A stretch of DNA of 64,000 nucleotides. It comes from Treponema sp. UBA6367 (lineage in GTDB: Bacteria > Spirochaetota > Spirochaetia > Treponematales > Treponemataceae). Shown in pieces: positions 24,353 to 34,200 of this stretch; the first letter of the stretch is position 1, and the number at the start of each line of letters is the position of its first letter. The stretch lies in NCBI GenBank assembly GCA_002437725.1, contig DJRF01000019.1, positions 1 through 64,000 on the forward strand, written 5' to 3'. The position numbers were made by a program, and so were the translations under genes. The notes beneath the pieces are model-generated. The model made no database searches, had not been told where the DNA came from, and saw only the letters and a program-made list of their open reading frames with translations.

Positions 24353-24898
24353 TTACTCCTGCACAGTCCAGACAAAACCGCTTAAGTCGTAGCCTGCGTT
24401 CTTGGCAGTCTGAATGTAGCTTTCCTTTACGTCGGAAGGAATCGTCTTTGTGCGGCTTAAAATCCACAAAAGCTTTTTGTTCGCTCCGGCAACAAGCGCG
24501 TAGTTGTATTCTGAATCAAGCGCGATAATTTTGTAGCCGCTGTAAAACGGCCCGAAGAACGACACTTTAAGGCTTCCCTCGTTTTTATTTCCGGCGAATT
24601 TCGCTTTCCCCACGGACTGCTTTTCTTTTTGTGCGGCGTAATCGTAGCCTGAATTTACAACCTTGACCGTGCCGTTTTTGTTCAGCGAGTATTCGGCCGT
24701 AACATTCTTCAGATTCTTTTCCCATTTAAAGTCAAAACGTCCGATTTCGTACCATTTTCCAAGATACCGCGCAAGCTCAAAATTCTTTACAGGCTCAAGG
24801 CTTGCATTGCTTTTTTTGGAGACTGACTGGGCTGAAAGACCTGCAATGCAGCTTAAAACGGCGGCCAAAGAAAAAATCTTTCTGATTCTGCTTTTCAT
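24353..24898 (-). CDS. Exported lipocalin
   Basis: 181 residues from the ATG at 24898, placed five bases after GGAGG; longer in-frame starts lack a site. A signal peptide (MKSRIRKIFSLAAVLSCIAG, cleavage after LSA) precedes the lipocalin signature GKWYEIGRFDF at about 47-57 and NVTAEYSL; the barrel continues through FFGPFYSGYKIIAL and LWILSRT. No lipobox, so it is a soluble periplasmic relative of Blc. Bacterial lipocalins bind fatty acids or lysophospholipids under envelope stress. It converges on the acyltransferase remnant. Confidence 0.87.
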   Translation of the reverse strand: MKSRIRKIFSLAAVLSCIAGLSAQSVSKKSNASLEPVKNFELARYLGKWYEIGRFDFKWEKNLKNVTAEYSLNKNGTVKVVNSGYDYAAQKEKQSVGKAKFAGNKNEGSLKVSFFGPFYSGYKIIALDSEYNYALVAGANKKLLWILSRTKTIPSDVKESYIQTAKNAGYDLSGFVWTVQE

Positions 24899-25080
24899 AC
24901 AAACCTCCATAAAAATCAAAGAAAAAAATCGCATGCAACCTATAAAGAAAATAACCATAAAGATTGATGAAGGCAAGAAAAGAAGCGGAATGTTCAAGGA
25001 TTTTTTTTGACCACTTTGTAAAAACTTATGCAATTTGAGCAGCCGAGTATACAAATTACATAAGTTTTGATGTGTTTTCC

Positions 25081-25917
25081 CTAATCCAGATACTTGTCTA
25101 AATCCTGATATTTGATTACTGGTTTTACATTTCCTTCTTTCAATTCTCCCCAGCAGAAATCAAGATAGCCTTTCTTTTTTAGCTCGCATAAGTCCATTCC
25201 GTTGTATATAACGACCCAATTTCCTTTGTATTTTCCAATGATTGGATAGGAAGTTATCATTTTTTCAGGATTGCTGTTAAAGTTGTTTATTCCCATTTCG
25301 GAGCTGTCTGAAACTTTTGTCCAGCCGGTGCCTTTTTGAAGATCGTTTACAAAAAAATCCAATCCGATAAGGTAATTCGGAATCTCGCCTTTTACATCTA
25401 GTTTGAATAAGGCATCATTATTTTGTGTGAATCTGATATACCAGTTTCCTCTTCCGCTTGCTGTAGCCTTTGAATATTCCCATTTGCCAACTTTCCCAGA
25501 TGCGCCTGTCCCAAAAATCATAAAAACTAAAATAAGTGCAACAAAGGCTATTCCAAGAATGCTTGCGATTTTTGTCTTAGCTGATTTTCCGTTGTCTGAA
25601 ATCATGGCTTTTGTTTCTGATATGTTTGAGTCCTCGGAATTTTCAGAGCTGCTTTTTTCTGATGAGCTGACTGGCTTTAATATAATAGAATGGATTATTG
25701 CTATTATTCCCAATAAAAGGCCGTATGCGTACCAAGTCCAGAATTCCTTGCCCTTTTTCTTTGCGACATTCGCAGGAAGATACGCCAAGCCAACTGCCAA
25801 TATACAGCCGTAAGCAAGAGTTTCGTCTTCCGACGAACAAAGAATTCCGGCTGCGGCAAAAGTGTAAAACGCAATCAAAGCAATCGATATGACCATCCAC
25901 TTGATTTTCTTCTTCAT
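25081..25917 (-). CDS. Membrane protein with C-terminal soluble domain
   Basis: 278 residues. Three membrane segments in the first 80 residues (5-28, 33-48, 62-80), a Ser/Glu-rich linker (about 82-110), a fourth segment at about 114-138, then a soluble domain of about 140 residues with WYIRFTQNNDALFKLDVKG and GKYKGNWVVIYNGMD. The layout suggests a sensor- or channel-like protein, but no family is recognised. It is divergent from the XRE regulator at 26024, with an ATAAATA/TATTTAT palindrome between them, so that regulator may control it. Confidence 0.65.
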   Translation of the reverse strand: MKKKIKWMVISIALIAFYTFAAAGILCSSEDETLAYGCILAVGLAYLPANVAKKKGKEFWTWYAYGLLLGIIAIIHSIILKPVSSSEKSSSENSEDSNISETKAMISDNGKSAKTKIASILGIAFVALILVFMIFGTGASGKVGKWEYSKATASGRGNWYIRFTQNNDALFKLDVKGEIPNYLIGLDFFVNDLQKGTGWTKVSDSSEMGINNFNSNPEKMITSYPIIGKYKGNWVVIYNGMDLCELKKKGYLDFCWGELKEGNVKPVIKYQDLDKYLD

Positions 25918-25950
25918 TGAAATCTCCTAATAGTAAATATGTTTAGTATT

Positions 25951-25967
25951 ATAAATACAATATTTAT
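25951..25967. promoter_or_regulatory. Palindrome between divergent membrane-protein and XRE genes
   Basis: ATAAATA-CAA-TATTTAT in an AT-rich intergenic stretch; candidate operator of the XRE protein encoded at 26024. AT-richness makes chance likely. Confidence 0.3.
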
Positions 25968-26023
25968 TAAAAGTCAAACTATATTTATTTGTTTTATCAC
26001 TAAATTTATTAAAAAATAACTTT

Positions 26024-26296
26024 ATGGATATAGAAGAGCAAGAAAGATATATATGCAGTCAATTGAAAAAGGAGAGGGAAAGAAATGGATTTTCTCAGTT
26101 GGAGCTATCCTATGAATCTGGCGTTTCCCAGAATATGATTACATATATTGAAACAGGAAAAAGGACTCCCACATTAAATACAATTTTAAAGCTTTGCAAC
26201 GCTATGAATATAAGTCCTGCGGTCCTGTTTCCTCAAAGAATCGACAAAAATTCTGCGAAATCTACAATAATCAATCTTATTGAACAATTTATGTAA
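26024..26296 (+). CDS. Small XRE-family regulator
   Basis: 90 residues, a single Cro/CI helix-turn-helix (FSQLELSYESGVSQNMITYIETGKRTPTLNTILKLCNAM at about 25-63) and a short tail. These minimal regulators act as dimers on palindromic operators. It stands alone between the divergent membrane protein and a convergent DUF4143 gene; no partner toxin is seen beside it. Confidence 0.85.
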   Translation: MDIEEQERYICSQLKKERERNGFSQLELSYESGVSQNMITYIETGKRTPTLNTILKLCNAMNISPAVLFPQRIDKNSAKSTIINLIEQFM

Positions 26297-26405
26297 GAAG
26301 ATCTTTTTAATATGCAGAAAATTGAAAAATCCGAAGAGTTTCTGTTTTAGAGTGTTTGAAAAAAATTGACCACGATTGGTTAATGTTTTTCGCTTGAACT
26401 ATTTT

Positions 26406-27602
26406 TTACCCTTCCAAATCTTTCATCAAAAGAAAATCTTTCAGCCTGATATGCTGCACGGTGCTTGTGGAAAAATCGTTCTCGTCGTTTGTAATCAGGA
26501 TTTTTTTCCGGCTGTTGTCTGTGGCGGCGAACGGAGCGAATTCTCGTTCGTAGGTTGAATCCTCCGCAACGCTGTAGGCAACCTGCACAAGATATTCCAT
26601 GTTGCTTTTTGCGGCCAGAAAGTCGATTTCCTTTCCGTCGATGTTCAGGACATTCAGCGAGTAGCCCATAAAGACTAGCTCATTGTAGACGACATTTTCA
26701 AGATTGTGTGTAAGGTCGAATCTTCCGTTCGTCTGCCTGATTGAGTTGAAAGCGACATCCTCATCGTAAAGCTTTGTGTAAAAGTCGAGTCGCTTTTTTG
26801 CCTTTGTGGAATACTGCGGAATTTTCCGGATGACGTAGGCTTCCTCCAGATAGTCAAGATATTTCATCACGGTGTTCACGGAACATTCGATTTTCTGCGA
26901 TTTCAGATAATTGTGCACGGAGTTTGAGCTGAAAATCCGGGCGTTCGAGACAAGCACAAAATCTACGAGCTTTGTGAAAATCTCTTCCTTGCGGATTTTA
27001 TAGCGGTTTATTATGTCGTTAAGGACAATCGTCTGATCAAGGTCGTTCAGATAGCGCAGCATGGACTCATCATCGGGAAATTCAAACCGTTTTGGAAAAC
27101 CTCCGTAAATAAGATAGTCGTTTATGGAAACTTCTTTGCCAAGCTCAGCCGCATATTCCTGAATTTCCTTATAGACAAAAGGGCGGATTGTGAACGAGAC
27201 ATAGCGGCCGCTCAGCTCCTTTGTGAATTCTTTTGAGAGAAGCTTGGAATTTGAGCCGGTTATGAAAATCGACGTGTTTCCAAGTCGGAGCGACTTGCAG
27301 GCGAGATTCCAGTTTTTTACGGACTGAACTTCATCCAGAAAAATGTACCATTTCTCATCAGGCTTTGCTTTGATTTTTTCTTCTATATAATTAATCAGTT
27401 CCTCGTCATCTGTGATTTTTGAGGAGACAGAACGAAGCTCGAAGTTCAAATGAATTATCTTCTTTCCCTGTGCCGCAAGCTCGTTTTTCACCTGCTCAAG
27501 GACAACCGATTTTCCGCACCGCCTGATTCCCGTGATTACCTTTATCAGGTCGCTTTCATAAAACGGCCTGATTTTTTCTATGTACCGCTCCCTGTTTATC
27601 AT
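26406..27602 (-). CDS. DUF4143-type AAA ATPase (AAA_14)
   Basis: 398 residues. Walker A GIRRCGKS at 25-32, Walker B WYIFLDEVQ near 92, ITGSNSKLLSKE near 122, and C-terminal KEIDFLAAKS with VQVAYSVAED near 330-350. As in the gene at 8726 the nuclease-like EVK reads QVA. The two proteins also share TFT-type ends and an upstream inverted-repeat promoter, so they are close paralogues. The -10-like TAGGAT ends six bases before the ATG, although the same bases could serve as an AGGA ribosome site. Divergent from the next paralogue at 27811. Confidence 0.85.
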   Translation of the reverse strand: MINRERYIEKIRPFYESDLIKVITGIRRCGKSVVLEQVKNELAAQGKKIIHLNFELRSVSSKITDDEELINYIEEKIKAKPDEKWYIFLDEVQSVKNWNLACKSLRLGNTSIFITGSNSKLLSKEFTKELSGRYVSFTIRPFVYKEIQEYAAELGKEVSINDYLIYGGFPKRFEFPDDESMLRYLNDLDQTIVLNDIINRYKIRKEEIFTKLVDFVLVSNARIFSSNSVHNYLKSQKIECSVNTVMKYLDYLEEAYVIRKIPQYSTKAKKRLDFYTKLYDEDVAFNSIRQTNGRFDLTHNLENVVYNELVFMGYSLNVLNIDGKEIDFLAAKSNMEYLVQVAYSVAEDSTYEREFAPFAATDNSRKKILITNDENDFSTSTVQHIRLKDFLLMKDLEG

Positions 27603-27608
27603 GCTTAA

Positions 27609-27698
27609 ATCCTACTGAAAACTTTTACAAAAATCAATAAAGTTTTCACTGCTACTGAAAACTTTTGCGGAATTTGAAATAGTTTTCAGTAGAAAAAT
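27609..27698. promoter_or_regulatory. Inverted-repeat operator and promoter between two divergent DUF4143 genes
   Basis: Half-sites ACTGAAAACTTT occur at about 27614 and 27655 and, inverted (AAAGTTTTCA, AGTTTTCAGTAG), at about 27629 and 27684. The pair CTACTGAAAACT/AGTTTTCAGTAG is a perfect 12-bp inverted repeat. On the minus strand TTGATT-17-TAGGAT lies within it. The segment closely matches the one upstream of the gene at 8726. Confidence 0.6.
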
Positions 27699-27773
27699 GG
27701 GATTGTCGGGAAAATCTTCGCATAAACTCGCCGAAGAAATTGTAAGTTTTTAAGTCTAAAACTGAAAAACTTC

Positions 27774-27802
27774 TTGTTTTTTTGAACTTTTTCAGTTAAA
27801 AT
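27774..27802 (+). promoter_or_regulatory. Promoter of the second divergent DUF4143 gene
   Basis: TTGTTT (27774-27779), 17 bases, TAAAAT (27797-27802); the -10 box ends eight bases before the ATG at 27811. AACTGAAAAA and TTTTTCAGTT arms (about 27760-27796) flank the -35. Confidence 0.55.
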
Positions 27803-27810
27803 CTGAAAAT

Positions 27811-29046
27811 ATGAAAGATGATTTGGAGCTTTTTCGGTCGGTATTTATAGAAAATCTCAAGAAATTCAAGGATGAAAGCATTATAAAGATTCTTTGCGGT
27901 GTGCGCCGCTGCGGAAAGTCTACAATCCTGAGCACTTATAAAAAAGAGCTTTTGTCTATGGGCGTAAATCCGCGAAATGTAATTGAGAGGCTTTATTCTT
28001 CCATGGAATTTGATGAAAGTTATGACGCTTCTCAGATGAACGCGGACTTGCTTGCTGCAATTGAAAATGCTGATAAAAGTCAGAAAGTTTATCTTCTTTT
28101 GGATGAGGTTCAGGAAGTTGAAAACTGGGAAAAGTGCGTCAATTCTCTTTTTGAAAATCGGAACGTGGACATTTACGTTACCGGCTCGAACTCAAAACTG
28201 CTGTCCTCTGAAATTTCAACATTTCTTACTGGGCGTTTTGTTCTGATTCCGGTTTACACGCTTTCTTTTCTTGAATTTATGGAATTCAAGAAGACGTATT
28301 TTCCTGAATCAGCGGAAAGGACAAAGGATGAATATTTTGACATGTATTTAAAATCAGGCGGTTTTCCTTTTATTGCAAAAACGAATCACAGTCAGGAAGA
28401 AAACTATCAGATTATTGACGGAATTTATTCGACGGTTGTAACGCGCGATATTTCAAGACGGCACAATATCTCGAACTTGGAGATGTTCAACCGGGTTGTC
28501 AGATTTGTTCTTGAAAATCTGGGAAAGAATTTCAGCGCAAAGACAATTTTCGACTTTTTCAAAAGCCAGCACCGCTCAGTTTCAATTGAGACAATCTACA
28601 ATTATATTGCCTGGCTTGAGGAAGCGTTCATAATCTACCGCTGCAACCGCTACGATATTCAAGGCAAGGAAATTTTAAAAACCCAGGAAAAATATTATCT
28701 TTCCGACATCGGATTCAAATACAGCCAGTTCGGTTATTCTCCAAAATCCGTGGCTTCGGTTCTTGAAAATATAGTTTACTTGGAGCTTCGCCGCCGAGGA
28801 TTTTCAGTTTACATCGGAAAACTTTATGACAAGGAAATTGATTTTGTGGCGGTCAGGCATGGGCAGAAAATCTACGTTCAGGTGTGCAGAACTCTGCCGG
28901 AAGATTCGGACAGGGAAATCGGAAACCTCAAAGCAATAAAGGACAGCTTCCCGAAATACGTTGTTACAATGGATTCCTCCGTCTGCGGAATAGAGGACGG
29001 AATAAAAATTGTGCACATCAAGGATTTTTTGAGCGGAGAGTGGTGA
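27811..29046 (+). CDS. DUF4143-type AAA ATPase (AAA_14)
   Basis: 411 residues. Walker A GVRRCGKS at 30-37, Walker B VYLLLDEVQEV near 97, VTGSNSKLLSSE near 128, C-terminal KEIDFVAVRHG and VQVCRTL. EVK is replaced by QVC. It is divergent from the paralogue at 26406 and ends 90 bases before jetA. The promoter predicts a leaderless mRNA and no ribosome site precedes the ATG. Role unknown; position at the edge of the Wadjet operon is suggestive only. Confidence 0.85.
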   Translation: MKDDLELFRSVFIENLKKFKDESIIKILCGVRRCGKSTILSTYKKELLSMGVNPRNVIERLYSSMEFDESYDASQMNADLLAAIENADKSQKVYLLLDEVQEVENWEKCVNSLFENRNVDIYVTGSNSKLLSSEISTFLTGRFVLIPVYTLSFLEFMEFKKTYFPESAERTKDEYFDMYLKSGGFPFIAKTNHSQEENYQIIDGIYSTVVTRDISRRHNISNLEMFNRVVRFVLENLGKNFSAKTIFDFFKSQHRSVSIETIYNYIAWLEEAFIIYRCNRYDIQGKEILKTQEKYYLSDIGFKYSQFGYSPKSVASVLENIVYLELRRRGFSVYIGKLYDKEIDFVAVRHGQKIYVQVCRTLPEDSDREIGNLKAIKDSFPKYVVTMDSSVCGIEDGIKIVHIKDFLSGEW

Positions 29047-29108
29047 GGACGGAAAACCTTGAATTGAAAATTATCCTGCTGATTTTATAAAAAAAACTCC
29101 ATAAATCA

Positions 29109-29117
29109 TGCTATAAT
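29109..29117 (+). promoter_or_regulatory. Extended -10 box of the jet operon
   Basis: TGCTATAAT lies about 20 bases upstream of the jetA ATG; no strong -35 is visible, as expected for extended -10 promoters. Confidence 0.6.
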
Positions 29118-29136
29118 AATCTTGTAATCAGAAACT

Positions 29137-30537
29137 ATGAAAAATCTTTTCTCCATAATTCCGGCAGATTTTTTTAAGCCTCTCGTCAGTAAATATAAAG
29201 ACCAGTATGCTGACTGTCTTTTGGCGGTTTATAATTCGTACAAATCTGAAATTTCTTATGGAGTTGACCGGGAGTCTGTTGTTTCCACTTTAGCAGAATA
29301 TTTTAACGGCAGAACAGATGAAATAAGTTTTGATGATGATAACAGTTTTGAAAAGGATTCTAGAAGCAAAGCTCAAAAAACAATCAACTATTTAAAAGAT
29401 TGCGGCTGGCTTGATTTTGAGGATGAAAAGAATTATCAGCAGAATGTAGTTCTTACAGAACAGGCAGTTCCTTTTATTCGAACGATGAATGATGTCATCA
29501 AAAATGAGGAGACTGAATATCAGGGACTTATTTCTCAGATTCATGCGGTTTTACAAAACGAAGAATTGTATTCAAAGCCGTACCAGTTTATTCTAAAAAA
29601 TGTTGTGAGCAATACAGAGCAGCTTGTTTCAAGTCTGAAAAAACTTAATATTTCAATTAAGAAGCATATTGACCGGCAGACAAAAAATAAGGATCTGGCT
29701 TCTGTTCTTGATATGTTTACGGCTTATAATGATGAGATTGTTTCAAAATCGCTTTATCGCTTAAAGACTAGCGAGAATGTCGGAAAATTCAGGCAGTCAA
29801 TAAAAGTCAATTTGGATAAAATGCTTTCTGAGCCTAAAGTTTTAAAAGATTTGGTTTCCGGCTATATGGAGATTGAGCAGGAATCTGATTCGGACTTAGC
29901 CCAAGATAAAATCATAGAAATGATTGTTGATGTAAAAACCGCATTTGAAAATCTTGATAAAATCATTGAGGATATTGACCGTAAAAACAATCACTATATG
30001 AAAAATGCGGCTTCAAGGGCGAAATTTGAGCTGGCATCCGGAACAAATCAGGAAGGAAAAATCAATGCGATTTTAAGATATTTGGCAGAAGTTTCCGAAG
30101 AGGATGAAACTGTTCCTGATAGCTTGTTCAATGTTTTTGTTCAGAAATATATCTGCGAAGAATCAGTAAAGAAAATCCCGGAAAAGAAATCTTATGCAGA
30201 AGTTGCAAGCATTGACACTGCGAAAACTTTGACAGAAGAAGAAAAGTTAATAAAAAAGAAACTGATACTTGATAAGCAAATGGCGCGTATTTACAGAAAG
30301 AAAATAGAAAAACTTGTATTGGAGCGTCTTGGAGAAAAGCAGCTGATATTGGCTTCTGATATTCCTGTTAATAACCGTAAGGATTTTGAAAATCTGATTT
30401 ATATAAGGCTTTTTGCAATTGAATCTTCTATATATATGGTTCAGAGAACAGGGCAAAGAGTGAAAACTGAAAAGTGCGAATTTACGGATTTTGAGATAAG
30501 GAGGAAAGCGCCAGCGATGGTAACCCCGGAGTTGTAA
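29137..30537 (+). CDS. jetA: Wadjet anti-plasmid system subunit JetA
   Basis: 466 residues, helical, starting MKNLFSIIPADFFKPLVSKYKDQYADCLLAVYNSY, the N-terminus of the DUF5716-type (type II-like) JetA family. It is a kleisin/winged-helix partner of the SMC-like JetC and part of the complex that recognises and cleaves small circular DNA. First gene of jetABCD, behind an extended -10 promoter. The last nine residues (APAMVTPEL) and the stop are encoded by a GC-rich repeat inserted after the genuine end (RRK), so the C-terminus has been replaced by repeat-encoded residues. Confidence 0.85.
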   Translation: MKNLFSIIPADFFKPLVSKYKDQYADCLLAVYNSYKSEISYGVDRESVVSTLAEYFNGRTDEISFDDDNSFEKDSRSKAQKTINYLKDCGWLDFEDEKNYQQNVVLTEQAVPFIRTMNDVIKNEETEYQGLISQIHAVLQNEELYSKPYQFILKNVVSNTEQLVSSLKKLNISIKKHIDRQTKNKDLASVLDMFTAYNDEIVSKSLYRLKTSENVGKFRQSIKVNLDKMLSEPKVLKDLVSGYMEIEQESDSDLAQDKIIEMIVDVKTAFENLDKIIEDIDRKNNHYMKNAASRAKFELASGTNQEGKINAILRYLAEVSEEDETVPDSLFNVFVQKYICEESVKKIPEKKSYAEVASIDTAKTLTEEEKLIKKKLILDKQMARIYRKKIEKLVLERLGEKQLILASDIPVNNRKDFENLIYIRLFAIESSIYMVQRTGQRVKTEKCEFTDFEIRRKAPAMVTPEL

Positions 30538-30612
30538 GCGTCTTGCCGCTTGCAATGAGCGGCAGCGAAGGGTGGACGTAGCGGCCTTGCAGGGCAAGGT
30601 GGTGCCCATAAT
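30505..30612 (+). repeat. GC-rich hairpin repeat inserted between jetA and jetB
   Basis: About 105 bases of GC-rich sequence in an AT-rich operon. It has two clear hairpins, GCCGCT/AGCGGC (30545-30563) and CCTTGC/GCAAGG (30585-30599), plus the GGTGGTGCCC end. It begins inside the jetA end and stops three bases before the jetB ATG. It resembles a REP-type small mobile repeat. Confidence 0.6.
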
Positions 30613-30614
30613 TT

Positions 30615-31265
30615 ATGTTTGAACAGCTTGAAGTAATCGGAAATTCTAATTCTCAAAAGGAAAAGTTTTCAAGGGCGGCAAATAATCTTTTGAATCACTG
30701 CTTTATCTTGAAGAAAAAAGAGGATACGCGTCAGGATTACATTTATATAAAAGACAATAAAGAGCAGTTCAGGATTGTTTTTGATTTGTTTGGCTACGAC
30801 CTTCGGATTGATGAAGATATTGGGCTTATTTCAATTTCAAACCGGAATGGAACTGGGCGGCTTCAGTTTACAAAATTTGAAAGTATTATGTTTTTGATTC
30901 TAAAACTTTTATATCTGGAAAAAAGAAATGACCTTTCAACAAACGGAGACAATGTAACTGTAACAATTCAAGAAATCCGCGACAAATACAATCTGCTGAA
31001 AGTTAAAAATAAACAGAAACTTGACAAAGGCTCAGAAAGACAGATTATTGCTCTTTTTAAACGCTACAACATCATCAGGAATCTGACTTCTGATATAAGT
31101 CAAGGTGAAACTCGGATAGAAATTTATCCTTCGATTATGATTGCTATTCCAAACGAGGGAATTACGCATTTGTATGAAAGTGTAAAAGAACGGCTGGCGG
31201 AATATGAAGTAGGAGATGAAAATGCAGATGATGCAGAAGACTTTGCAGACGAAGAAGCTGAATAG
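30615..31265 (+). CDS. jetB: Wadjet subunit JetB (DUF4194)
   Basis: 216 residues, a winged-helix/KITE-like DUF4194 protein: HCFILKKKEDTRQDYIYI, then FDLFGYDLRIDEDIGLISI and LQFTKFESIMFLILKLLYLE, ending in an acidic tail. JetB bridges JetA and JetC in the SMC complex. The ATG at 30615 lies three bases after the repeat insertion and has no proper Shine-Dalgarno site, so its translation may now be weak or depend on the repeat. It overlaps jetC by about 44 bases. Confidence 0.87.
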   Translation: MFEQLEVIGNSNSQKEKFSRAANNLLNHCFILKKKEDTRQDYIYIKDNKEQFRIVFDLFGYDLRIDEDIGLISISNRNGTGRLQFTKFESIMFLILKLLYLEKRNDLSTNGDNVTVTIQEIRDKYNLLKVKNKQKLDKGSERQIIALFKRYNIIRNLTSDISQGETRIEIYPSIMIAIPNEGITHLYESVKERLAEYEVGDENADDAEDFADEEAE

Positions 31266-34200
31266 AGTTCGGCTTTTAAACTGGATGTATTTTGGCTATG
31301 AAACATTTCCTATAAATCAGGGCTCGGTCTTAATCAGCGGAGAAAATGCCGCCGGAAAATCTACTGTTCTTGATGCGATTCAGCTGGTGCTTACAGGAAA
31401 TTCTTCAAAGTTCAATAAAGCTGCCAATGAAAATTCAGACCGTGACTTAAAAAGTTATGTCCGCTGCAAAATCAATACAACAGAAAAAACTTTTCTGCGA
31501 GAAGGAAATGTAATCAGCAACATTGCTTTGGAATTTTACGAGGAAAAAGAAAACCGCTGGTTTATAATTGGAGTTCACATAACTTCTGGAAATGAAAATG
31601 AATCGCCTAGCAAAAGGTGGTACATAGAAAACGGAAAACTGGATGATTTTTCTTTTTTAACAGAAGAAAACAAACCTGCGATGGCTGAAGAATTCCGCAA
31701 AAATGGAGAAAAAGTCCGTTATATAAAAACTGTTTCTGAATATAAAGAAAATCTCAGGCACAGGCTTGGAAATCTTGAGGATAAGTTTTTTGAGGTTCTG
31801 CTAAAGGCATTGGCATTCCGTCCTGTTGATAACGTAAAGGATTTTATCAACAAATATGTTCTTTCAGAAAAAAATATTGATGTCCAGTCGCTCCGTGAAA
31901 GCATTGATACTTTGAATGAATTTGAGCAGACATTAAAAAAGGTTAAGAGGGAACGTGATTCTCTTGAAGAAATTTTTGCCCGGTACACGGAGATAGAAGA
32001 AAATGAGCACAATAAAAAAGTAAACGATATGCTCCTGAAAATTATTGACAGGGATTTTCTTGAAAAGAAAAAAGAAGATGGCTTAAGCCAGATTCGCATT
32101 GATACGCAAAAACTAAAAAACAAGGCTTCAGAAAAAGAAAATATTGAAAAGCAACTTAAAGAAATAAATGCTAAGCTGGTTCAACTGCGACAGACTTTTG
32201 AAGATACTGATTATCATAAACTAACAGAAAAATTGCAGAATTCAATTAATAAACTGTCAGAAGAAAAATTAGATGAAGAAAATCGGAAACAGCAGCTTAC
32301 AGACTATTTAAGATTTTTAAACAATTATCTGAATATGTTCATAAAAATAAAAGATATTCCTGTAAGCGCGGATGAAGTGAAAAATATCGGGCTTGCCGGT
32401 GATGAAAATCAAAAAGCAGAAACTGTTGAAAAACTGGAAGTTTTTGTCAAAAAAGAAATTGAAGGCATCCGTGAAAATAAATATCTTGCAAAAACTGAAC
32501 GTGAATCAATTTCCAAAAAAATCTTTGGACTTGAAAGAGAAATAGAGTTTTTGGAAAAGCAGACAATTCAATTTCCGGAAGAAACAGAGCGGCTAAAAGC
32601 CTGCATACAAAAAGAATTTGAAGAGAAAGAAATTGACTCGCCTGTTTACATTTTTGCAGAACTCTTGTCTATTACAGATAAGCAGTGGACTAATGCTATT
32701 GAAGGTTACTTGAATACGCAGCGTTTCTATCTGATTGTAGAGCCTGAATATTACAATCTTGCGCTGGAAATTTATAACGCAAATAAGAAAAGCTACAATC
32801 AGGGAATAATAAATTTTAGAAAACTGCCGGAAGTTGAGCCAGATTCAAATTCTTTGGCTATGCTTGTGCAAACTGAAAACCGTTTTGCAAGATGCTATGC
32901 AGATTATATTTTAGGAAATGTCATCTGTTGTGAAAGACTTGAAGAACTTGAAAATTATCCTTCGGCAGTCACAAAAGACTGCATGGTTTATAAAAATTAT
33001 GTTTCACGCAAAATAGATCCTAAGATTTATTCAAAGCCATATATTGGAAAAGACGCAATTGAAGTTCAGTTAAGAAATGCAAAATCGCAGAGAAAAGAGT
33101 TGCTTGAAAAACTTCCTGCTTTGCGAGAAAAGCTTAATGTTTTTAATCAGATTGAAAATTCTTATGACCATGTAAATTTTGATATGCTTAAAAATTACAT
33201 GGATGCGCCAAATAAACTTGAATCTGTAACTATCCGGTTGAAAAAAGAAAAGGAAGAATTTGATAAAATCTCAAAAAATCCGGATATTATTGAACTTCAA
33301 AATCAGATTACAGAATATGAAAAAATTGAAACAAATTTATCAGCTGAAAAAGACAAATTAACTGGCGATGAAAGAAGTTTGCAGGATAAAATCAGCACTG
33401 CGGAAAATACTTTGCATGAAATAGACGCGCAGCTTGAAAACAAAAAGAAAGAGCTTTCGGGTTTGCAGGATTATCAGGCGGCGACATATAGCGAGGCTTT
33501 TGAAAAGTATCAGGGGCTAACAAAAAAGGATGATTTGCCGGCAATAAAAGAAAATTACACAAGGCAGAAATCAGTTTATGATAACCGTGCCAGCCGGCTT
33601 CTTAATGGCGAAAAGAATTTTATCGGTCTTTATCAGATGCAGAGCAAATACAATTCGGATTTCAGCAAGGATTTTATTTCTGGGCTTGAAGGCTTTGAGC
33701 AGTTCAAAAATCAGTTTGATAAATTAAATGGCTATCAGATTGTCTATTATGAGGAGTCAATCCGTTCTGCCCGCGATAAATGCGAAGATATTTTTAGAAA
33801 TGAATTCCTTTCAAAAATGAAGGAATCAATTGAAAGCGCAAAATATGAATTTGATAATCTTAAAAAGGCACTTAAAGATATTAAGTACGGCGAAGATACA
33901 TACAGATTTATTCTTACGCCGAATTCTCAAAAAAGAAATCTTTATAACATGATTATGTCTGATGATAATTTTGGAAGCGAAAATCTTTTTACCGGAAATT
34001 TTGAGAGCCAATATAGGGAAGAGATTGAAGAACTTTTTACAAAAATCAAGGCGGGCGATTCCAGCGACCAAGCTATCCGTGAATATACCGATTACAGAAC
34101 TTATCTTGATTATGATATTGAAATCACCAAGAAAAACGGAACTGTTCAAAAACTTTCCGCAATGGCAAAAAGCAACAGCGGCGGAGAATCCCAGGTTCCT

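Noticed and set aside
24340..24528. Short plus-strand frame over the lipocalin gene
   Set aside because: Shadow of the minus-strand lipocalin gene with arginine-rich, unnatural sequence.
30505..30612. Small RNA gene between jetA and jetB
   Set aside because: Hairpins are present but there is no promoter or T-run; insertion repeat explains the composition better.
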